NCBI RefSeq assembly: GCF_027943255.1
Contig: NC_072892.1
Span: 23,893,792-23,957,791 of the forward strand
Source of the DNA: Anastrepha obliqua
Lineage: Eukaryota; Arthropoda; Insecta; Diptera; Tephritidae
Direction of reading: 5' to 3'
Length of the DNA: 64,000 nucleotides
The notes beneath the pieces were generated by a model. It did no database searches. It was not told where the DNA came from and worked only from the letters and a program-made list of their open reading frames with translations. A program made the position numbers and the translations under genes. Shown piece after piece: positions 56,860 through 64,000 of this stretch (positions within the stretch are counted from its first letter, which is position 1; each line of letters opens with the position of its first letter).

Positions 56860-57600
56860 TCATATTTTATGTATATAAATATTTTTTATTTTATATATAT
56901 ATAATAAAACTTTGAGCAATTTTAAAAAGAACGGAAAATATAAATCCTAAAAGTTTTGGATTTTTTTTTTCAAAATCATATTTTATAAATACTAAAACTT
57001 TGAACAATTTTTAAGAGAACGGAAAATGTAAATCCTAAAAATTTTGAATTTTCTTTTTTCAAAAAATTTGTTTTTCCAAAAATTTTTGTTTTCAAAATCA
57101 TATTTTATATTATAATAAAACTTTAAACAGTTTTAAAAAGAACGGAAAATATAAATCCTAAAAGTTTTGAATTTTTTTTTTTTGAAAAAAAATTTTTTTT
57201 TAATCCTTTTTTTCAAAAAATTTTATGTTTTTCATAATCATATTTTATATTATATTAAAACTTTGAACAATTTAAAAAATAACGGAAAATATAAATCCTT
57301 AAAGTTTTGAATTTTTTTTTTTGAAACATTTCTTTTTCAAAAACATATTTTACATTATAATTAAACTTTGAACGATTTCAAAAAGAACGGAAAATATAAA
57401 TCCTAAAAGTTTTGAATTTTTTTTTTTTGAAAAAAAATTTTTTTTCAAAAACATATTTTACATTATAATTAAACTTTGAACGATTTTAAAAAGAACGGAA
57501 AATATAAATCCTAAAAATTTTTTCAAAATCATATTTAACATTATACTAAAACTTTGAAGAATTTTAAAAAGAAGGGGAAAAATAATATTTCACTTTAAAA
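56860..57600. repeat. Tandem repeat, 90-140 bp unit
   Basis: AACGGAAAATATAAATCCTA plus AAAGTTTTGAA recurs at about 56931, 57020, 57141, 57281, 57386 and 57495. Each copy is preceded by AAAACTTTGAACAATTTTAA and followed by long T and A runs and TCATATTTTATATTATA. Unit length varies because of homopolymer tracts. Non-coding, satellite-like. Confidence 0.85.
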
Positions 57601-57658
57601 AAACTCAGTTTCAAAATTTTAACAGTGCATAAATCTGAGGAATATTAATTTCTGTTAA

Positions 57659-58329
57659 AGGGTTCCGGTGGTCTAAAATTAACAAAAACAGTTTTTTTTA
57701 ATATAATATACAAGTTTTGATTTTATTTAAAGTGATTTGAATATACAGTCAAATTTTTGCAAGGATATTCCCAGTATTTTCGATTCTACCGCCGTTTTAG
57801 CAGGTAGAGTCAGATTCGTCACGCGGCGGCATCAAAACTTTAAATTTAAGTATCCCAAAACTACTTTTTTCGGCCTGGTGTTGTCAAAACAAAAAACTAC
57901 TCAACTGAATCGTCTGAAAATTTAACATCAATGGCTATCGCCCGTACTATAATAATATCCTTTATTTCAATTATTTCGAATTTTTTTGAAAAAAAACTGA
58001 AAAAACCCGTAGTGTCAAATTCAAAACCGCCCTATTTTGTGAATTTTTTTATTATTCTAGTACGGGACATAGCTACAGTCATACTGATTAATACTATTTT
58101 TGATTTTTGAGTTTCAGATGAATAGAAGAACCGAAATGAACAACACCGTCCAGGTCCAACTTTTCGGAGAGATCAACCTTAGCGCCATTTTTTAAATTAT
58201 TAATATTTTTTTCATTTTTGTATGTAAAAGAAGTTAGATAAAAAGCCTAAAAAATTTTAATATAGTTTTTAATTTTTTTATTATAAAAACAAAATCCTGA
58301 AATTTCGAGCTCTAGACCATCGGAACCCT
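57659..58329. mobile_element. 671-bp inverted-repeat element
   Basis: Left end AGGGTTCCGGTGGTCTA, right end read inward AGGGTTCCGATGGTCTA. TTAA lies left (57655-57658), GTAA right, so a TTAA duplication with one change is possible. An inner inverted repeat pairs ATGGCTATCGCCCGTACTAT (57931) with a minus-strand TGTAGCTATGTCCCGTACTA (58075). No coding frame. Confidence 0.55.
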
Positions 58330-59575
58330 GTAACTTAGCTCCCTGTTTACTTCTTATTATCCTCAAGACCACAAATAAACGAATTTGTAGAATAATTTAC
58401 GACAAAGTCTAAAATTTTGGATCACTTTCCATAAAATCGCTTGAATATTTTTTGTAATAGAATATATTTCATGTATTTCCTTTTAATTTATCAGAACAAA
58501 ATAATAATAGCTTTTTTAATATTGTTTTAAACAGAGTGGCATATATTCGTAGTCATTTTTGATTAAGAAATCTGCCAGTTCGACCGCTATTGTTTGAAAA
58601 GTCTTATATATGTATATACATTTTATCGTTTCTTCTGTTATGATTTTTAACGGTAAACTGGATAAGTTTATCTTCAACCCACTTAGAAGAAAATAGCATG
58701 AATTTCAGGTAGGTGGGTCTGTGTGCGAGATAAAAATATGTATGTTAAAAAATGGTATATTTGTATATTACCACATAAAAGGGAAATGTTTTGCTTCGAA
58801 ATTGGCTCGATAGGTAGCGCGAGGGTCGATATGTGGCTAAAACACCGTATTTTTGGTTCAATTCGACTGAAATTCAAAGCTTATACTTGCCCTAGTCACT
58901 ATTAATTCGCACCCCTACAATTTCTTCTCAGAACACCCCGTTGTATAATTATAAACACATAATTATCGTTTTTTGAAAATATATTCCATGTTTCAACAAA
59001 AACAATATCACATAAACTTTCAAACTTTTCCAAAATGTTTCAAACTTTTTTCGGCTTTTTGATCAAAATTTCTAGAATTTGTCTGGGTGTGCAGTTTTGT
59101 ATTTTAATACAATAAAGTTTAAGCTTCAACTAAGTAGAAAATCATGTTGATTTTTGACAATTTTTTTCGCTGAGGTGTCACGCTTTTTCTTCCTTCCATA
59201 CCAAAGTACATCCAAGAATTTTATTTGAATGGAAGAAAAAGCCTGACATCATCAACAAAAAAACAAAAAAATTCCAATAATCAAGGATGCTTCGTACTCA
59301 GTTAAAGCATACACTTTCTTATACTAAAATTTAATGAGCTACAAAACTACATACCCAGAAAAATTTTGAAAATTCTGCTTGAAAGGATGAAAGATTTAAT
59401 GGATTTTTAAAAAATTCTCTGTAAAGTTTGAAACTTTACTTTATATGGTTGTTGTTGTATTATGAATTATATTTATACAAAGAATAGTGGCGTGTTTACA
59501 ATTTTGCAAAGGGGTGTAAATGAAAAGAAATCGTACGGCGACGATTTAATAGTTAGGGCAAATACACGAAAAGAA
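58330..59575. other. AT-rich stretch with a strong hairpin
   Basis: At 59175-59199 and 59228-59253, GGTGTCACGCTTTTTCTTCC and the inverted GATGTCAGGCTTTTTCTTCC are separated by about 28 bp. Otherwise no gene or repeat recognised. Confidence 0.5.
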
Positions 59576-59626
59576 ATATTGGGTTGTTCGGAAAGTACCC
59601 AGACCTTTCAGGTGATCATAAACAGG

Positions 59627-59941
59627 TCAATTCGATAAATTTAGCTTCTCACCGATCTCACGTATCGTTATTCGCCGGTTTGCATCAACTAATGCATTTT
59701 TCGCGTCTTTATCAGCTTCAACCGGCCTTCCCAACCGTGGTACACCTTCGACATCCAAATTGCCGGATCGAAATTTTGCAAACCATTTTTGGCACTGGCG
59801 TCTTGTCAACACACCTTTTACATACACATCGGTTAATTTCTTTCTGACTTGAACAGCACTTTTACCTTTTCTATAGTAAAAAAGTAAAATATGATGAAAA
59901 TGCTGCTTATGGCTCTCCATATTTAAAAGGGCACCGACCAA
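59627..59941 (-). pseudogene. Mariner transposase N-terminal part
   Basis: 104-codon frame; the mariner start is M-E-S-H at about residue 8. First helix-turn-helix at residues 8-60, linker G-R-P-V-E-A-D-K-D, second helix-turn-helix to residue 103 ending L-N-L-S-N. Catalytic domain deleted. Confidence 0.85.
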
Positions 59942-60031
59942 AAACTACTGCATAAAATCAATTGAACTTATTTACAAACAAGCCTTCCTATATCAGCGAT
60001 CAAAACTTATAATGACAATGCGACTTAAGTG

Positions 60032-60535
60032 TGAAGTTAGGTTAGGTTAGGCTAGGTTGAAGCGGTTGTCCTTTGGGACACAATCAGGCTGATAGCTCAT
60101 TGTCATGCCGCGTTGAGAGCTTTCCCTATTTCTCCAAAACCCAGTGTGTGCTTTTCAAAAATTTTAGAATACCACCTATTTCTGCGGAGCTGAGATCTTC
60201 CAATTCGTTAAAAAATTGTCTGCCTAGAATAGCAAATCTCCGTTTGGATAGAGCAGGACAATGACACAGAAGGTGCACGATTGTCGCTTCCTCTTCCTCA
60301 TCAAGACAACTTCTACAGAAGTCATGTGCCTGCACACCCATCCTTTGGGCGTGCCTACCTATTAGACAATGCCTCGTTATAACTGAAATCAGTGTACTAA
60401 GACTGTGCTTATTTTGGCTTAGCAAAGATTCTGTGCGTTTAGCATTGAGAGTCGGCCACAGTTGATGGGCGATTTTGCAGGTGACTTCATTACGCCATCT
60501 TTCGTTTGCTTTCCTTACGATTTGTGAAGTTAGCT
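60032..60535 (-). mobile_element. I-clade LINE 3' end inserted in mariner
   Basis: Target duplication TAACTTCACA (minus strand) occurs on both sides, at about 60025-60034 and 60531-60540. Coding part: N-E-R-W-R-N-E-V, R-H-C-L-I-G-R-H-A, F-C-R-S-C-L-D-E...I-V-H-L-L-C-H and F-L-K-S-T-H-W. The 3' UTR ends AACCTAGCCTAACCTAACC. Only the last 500 bp of the LINE were inserted. Confidence 0.85.
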
Positions 60536-60599
60536 GTGAAAAAATACAACTAAATCCTCTGTGGGGAAAAACGAAATTACTTTCCAAACAACCCAAAAC

Positions 60600-61535
60600 T
60601 TCCTCCCAAACTTGATTGAGCCATTGCGAAGCGTGACTGTGTTTTCTAGTTTATGTTTAAAAAAAATTGATTTCAAAGCTTAGTGCTTGAAAATATTTAA
60701 GTTTGGTATTTCTTAAAATATGTAAATGAATGTGTGTGATTTTGCATTTAAAATTTTTTGTAGATATATTTTTTAAAATCAATTTCGGCACTGTTTCTTT
60801 TCAAACTAAAATAGGCGTAGTTTGGCTATAAATATTTTCTAAAATAAAATTGCCTTATATTTCACATACATACATACATAATTTTCCTTGAATTTATTTT
60901 ATTTGGAAGGAGATTTGTGGCGTTTTATGCTTCTAATTTTCTACTACTTCTCGCTTTTATGATGAAAAATTTCTTACAATAAAGTCTTGTGCGATTATTA
61001 TTATCTGTTCGGAGCTGGTGGATATCCCTGAAGGGTATATCACACAAATACATACATATGCCACAAGCATGTATGTGAAGGTATGCACACAAGCACATGC
61101 GTCTTCCTTCTCACCGTCTCTGAATTCATACAAATTTATAGTTTTAATTAACATTTTCCTTCATTGGCGTTTCTGTATAGTTTATTTTTCTTTACTTGTT
61201 GTGAGCTTTTAATTAATTTCCATGTTAATTTACGAAAACGCTTCGATACTTGTGTACATTTTGTAACTTATTCGCTCTCTTGTTGGTTTATTTTTGTTGT
61301 TATTCTTTTGTTCTTCTGTGCGCTTTTTGTTTTAGTTACGTTATTTGTTGTTGTTATTGTGGTTCATAAATTAAACAGTTTATGACTTGCACGATCCGGC
61401 AACAAAGCTGATTTTATTTTACAATACGTGTAAGTGTGATCACCAAAGTGCATGCCCATGTGTACGGGGATGTAAATATGAAAATGGGTATTCATATATG
61501 TATACATACATACCAGAAAATCAGAAATATAAATA
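60600..61535. other. Host-like AT-rich stretch
   Basis: ACATACATACATA at 60865, and a 21-bp near-palindrome GATATCCCTGAAGGGTATAT at 61021. Frames at 60957-61385 have no domain. Confidence 0.4.
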
Positions 61536-61609
61536 TGTACGAGGGCGGTTCAATAAGTACCCGTGTGTGATGGCAGAAGGCGTTCTTGACGGAAGTTGGT
61601 ATTAGCATC

Positions 61610-62702
61610 ATTGGAATCAGTGGGGCGCTCCTGAATGTGGCATCCGTGGACATTGTAGGAAAAACTATCGCTGCACGTGCCGCAATTAGACTAAGGTGCT
61701 CGGCCCATAAGCCAGAGTTAAGCTGCTGACACTCTAGCATTCTTAAACATTTTGAGTTCATCCCCATGGTGCTGGATCATTGTACCCCCACGCGAGGTCC
61801 GAGCGGACCGTTTTCCACTCATATTCCCTCAAGGGATGAGTGGGCGGGGCGTAACATTTGGCGGCAAGGCATGGCAAACATGTGCACGGCTGGCTCGAAG
61901 TCGGACGGAAGGGTTGGTGGGGGAGTATTCAGTAAGCTCAAATTCAGGTTCCGGACCCCTTAACGTTTCCCAAGCGGAGGTAGCCGCAATTAAGGAAGCA
62001 GTGGATTGGATGCTTACTTCGGTAATTACCGTTAATGAAGTAAATATTTACACCGATAGCCAAGCGGAAATTAGGGCTTTGGGCTCGTTGTTTGTGTGTT
62101 CGAGATTGGTCGAGGAATGTCTGGCTTCTCTCTCGATTGCTTCCGAATACTTCGATATCTGGCTCACTTGGGTTCCTGGTCACAGTGGCATAAAAGGAAA
62201 CTGCTGGGATGATGAGCTGGCTAGACAGGGAACTTTGGAGACGGGTTCGTCGCGAAATGAGAGGATTAGAGGACCGGACATTGTCCGTTAGGTGCCTATG
62301 CGGTAAGACTTGGGACTACCTCAAGTCCGTTCCGCAGAAGCTGTCTTGAGGACGAGGTGGAATCATCTCAATATCTTCTTCTCAGCTGCCCTGCTTTCGT
62401 CTGGCAAAGACTTCGACATTTGGGATCTCATTTGTTCGCTACGCCTTCGGATATAGCGGGTTTAAATATCACACATCTAGTGAAGTTCATCAATAGCTTG
62501 TTGCGGCTAATTACGAACGTAAATCAGCTACCGTTGGCGTCGTCGTAAGTGCATGGTCATCTTCCGCTAATTCCAAGGCTCCTTCTTCCTTCCCTTCTCC
62601 TTTCTCCTTTCCCCTGTATGGCAATACAACGGACGTATTTTGAATATTTGTCCAAGTGGGCCCCAAGCTAAGGCAGCCATTTCACCTAACCTATCCTTTT
62701 AC
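61610..62702 (+). mobile_element. I-clade LINE 3' end inserted in mariner
   Basis: Target duplication TAGCATC at 61603-61609 and 62703-62709. Coding part: V-D-I-V-G-K-T-I-A-A-R-A-A-I, then G-S-K-S-D-G-R-V-G-G-G-V-F (RNase H start, frame 61766-61963), a frameshift, then frame 61752-62291 with I-Y-T-D-S-Q-A-E-I and W-V-P-G-H-S-G-I-K-G-N-C-W-D-D-E-L-A-R-Q-G-T, and E-S-S-Q-Y-L-L-L-S-C at 62357. It ends CACCTAACCTATCC. Sister copy of 3992-5366. Confidence 0.9.
61950..62291 (+). pseudogene. LINE RNase H domain
   Basis: About 114 codons: S-Q-A-E-V-A-A-I-K-E-A-V, Y-T-D-S-Q-A-E-I (catalytic Asp kept) and W-V-P-G-H-S-G...D-D-E-L-A. The final catalytic Asp is present, unlike in the copy at 4499. The frame closes at 62291 before the C-terminal domain, which sits in another frame. 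Confidence 0.85.
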
Positions 62703-63654
62703 TAGCATCGTGTGCTGCCATCTATCAAACGGCGGCCAGACAAATTTCAGACTGATTGAGAGGTTAGTTTGGATTTGGCAGTTATTCGATTAAGACGTGT
62801 TTCGCTAAGATGGGAAGCGAGCAGTATCGTTTGGTAATTCGCTTTTTGTTTTTGGATGCGACGAAAAATGAAAAAATGCGAGGAGATAAAAGCAAAGTTG
62901 GATGCTGTCTATGGGGACGCTTCGCCATTTATAACCACAGTTAGTTATGGGTTCAACGAATTTAAACGAGGGCGAGCATCCGCTTTTTATCAGGACATGA
63001 TTCTCGCTGGTCGACGAACGAAAATGCGCACAGTAACAGAGGTCATAGGTGTGTCGACCGGAACGTCAATTATTATTTTACATGATAAGTTGGCGATGAG
63101 AAAATTGTCGGCCCGATGAGTGCCGTGACGGCTCACGGTGGACAACAAGTGGATGCGGCTGTTAACCTCGAAGCAGTGTTTGGAACAATTAAGGGAGATG
63201 AAACCTGAATTGTTTAGAAAAAGGAAGAACGATCACGGGACAATACTACAGTGAGTTTTTGGACCGCATTCACAAAAAATTGAAGGAGACACGGCCGCAT
63301 TTGGCGAAATAGAAGGTGCTGTTTTACCAAGCTAACGCATAGGCACATTCATCCGGAGTTGTCGCTGCCAAACTGTATGAATTGCTGCCGCATCCTTCTG
63401 GCTACCTGCGACTTTTTCTTGTTCCCTAATGTAAAGAAATGGCTCGCGGGAAAAAAATTTAGTTCAAACGAGTAAGTCATTGCCGAGACAGAGAGGCGTA
63501 TTTTGGAGAGTTCGACAAATCCTATTTTTTGGAGGGGTTGGGAGCGTTAGGAGAACTGTATTTTTCTAAAAGTGGACTATGTTGGAAATAAACATTTTTT
63601 GTTGAAAAAATGGTGTCTTCATTTCTAGCACGGGTACTTATTGAACCCCCCTCG

Positions 63655-64000
63655 TATATGTGTATATGTAAGTAGCATTGATGTGCAACTATCATATAAA
63701 GCTGATCCATAGGTGCTTGAATTTTTTATTGTTTTCAAATTGTATATACATATGTATGTATGTATGTGCGTATGCATGTATAGCTCGGAACTTGCTACCA
63801 TCTGACACATCGAAAGTGGTTGCGCGTGTCGGACTTTGTAGATTCATTCACCAGTAATGCTTTGACATCTAGCGGAGAAAATTTTACAGCCTAATATCGC
63901 TGCCTTGAAATATTAGTAAATAGCGGGTTGATATTGACCAAGAATTTACATCAATAAATTGATGTTTTATGACGCTCTTTAATATTTGAAATCTGCGATG
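63655..64000. other. AT-rich stretch with ATGT microsatellite
   Basis: ATGTATGTATGT-type repeat at 63743-63782; no gene seen to the window end. Confidence 0.6.

Larger units (their letters stand above)
59579..60596 (-). mobile_element. Mariner (mellifera-like), internally deleted and split by a LINE
   Basis: Ends TTGGGTTGTTCGGAAAGTAC (59579) and, inward from the right, TTGGGTTGTTTGGAAAGTAA (60596). TA is left at 59577-59578; the right flank reads AA. Minus frame 59941-59627 gives M-E-S-H-K-Q-H-F...R-R-Q-C-Q-K-W-F-A-K-F and I-R-E-I-G-E-K-L-N-L-S-N, then jumps to the 3' end. An I-clade LINE end (60032-60530) lies in the 5' UTR. Confidence 0.8.
61540..63654 (+). mobile_element. Mariner (DD34D), degenerate, split by an I-clade LINE
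   Basis: CGAGGGCGGTTCAATAAGTA at the left; inward from the right CGAGGGGGGTTCAATAAGTA. TA at 61538-61539 and 63655-63656. A LINE 3' end fills 61610-62702. The transposase begins near 62811 (M-G-S-E-Q-Y-R-L-V-I). Frame 62856-63119 has the linker region and I-I-L-H-D-K-L-A-M-R-K-L-S-A-R. Later A-C-D-F-F-L-F-P-N-V-K-K-W-L-A-G-K-K-F is near 63410. The first and second Asp blocks are ruined. Without the LINE it is about 1.0 kb. Confidence 0.85.

Noticed and set aside
1..64000. CRISPR array, bacterial operon, riboswitch or tRNA gene
   Set aside because: No spaced direct repeats of CRISPR type, no prokaryotic gene layout, and no cloverleaf with a complete tRNA consensus; the A/B box pair at 53630-53685 is SINE-like only.

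Overview
The window is nuclear DNA of an insect, most probably a higher fly, and the repeat content points to a tephritid fruit fly. The evidence is AT-rich sequence with CATA, GA and GTT microsatellites, dense degenerate mariner copies of several subfamilies including the DD41D (rosa-like) type, and many 5'-truncated non-LTR retrotransposons. The species call is inference. I found no intact host protein-coding gene, rRNA or tRNA gene. Nearly every long reading frame with recognisable homology is transposon-derived and broken by stops, frameshifts, deletions or later insertions. The window looks like a large intron or intergenic tract.

Layout. 1-450 is a 24-bp AT-rich minisatellite. 2530-9310 holds LINE remnants (a jockey/CR1-like LINE split by an I-clade LINE, and a longer CR1-like LINE whose 3' UTR carries a small mariner) plus an inverted-repeat element. 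9780-18310 has an RTE tail, mariners of the DD41D and DD34D types, and a second jockey/CR1-like LINE. 20292-22502 may be a hAT-like element filled by LINE fragments. 23800-31440 has RTE, R1/LOA-like and mariner fragments separated by host-like DNA. 31865-33080 is an I-clade LINE. 34700-37830 is a three-layer nest (tandem repeat, mariner, long-inverted-repeat element). 38030-41395 is an RTE LINE pierced by two Tc1/mariner insertions. 41960-43199 is a full-length irritans-type mariner. 45023-47420 is a Tc1-like element with an intron and a nested 701-bp TTAA element. 47800-56310 carries further LINE, RTE, SINE-like and mariner debris. 56860-57600 is a tandem repeat, followed by a terminal-inverted-repeat element. 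59579-60596 and 61540-63654 are mariners, each split by an I-clade LINE 3' end. Host-like stretches (about 18970-20290, 22503-23460, 27800-29520, 33080-34570, 43500-44700, 48160-50100, 60840-61530) show no supportable gene.

The genes do not form a pathway. What the window records is insertion history: target-site duplications and terminal repeats order at least six nesting events. The most unusual item is the 2.2-kb element at 35254-37467, with roughly 600-bp inverted repeats, CACTG-like ends, a probable TTA target duplication and a Cys-rich reading frame of an uncharacterised arthropod family.
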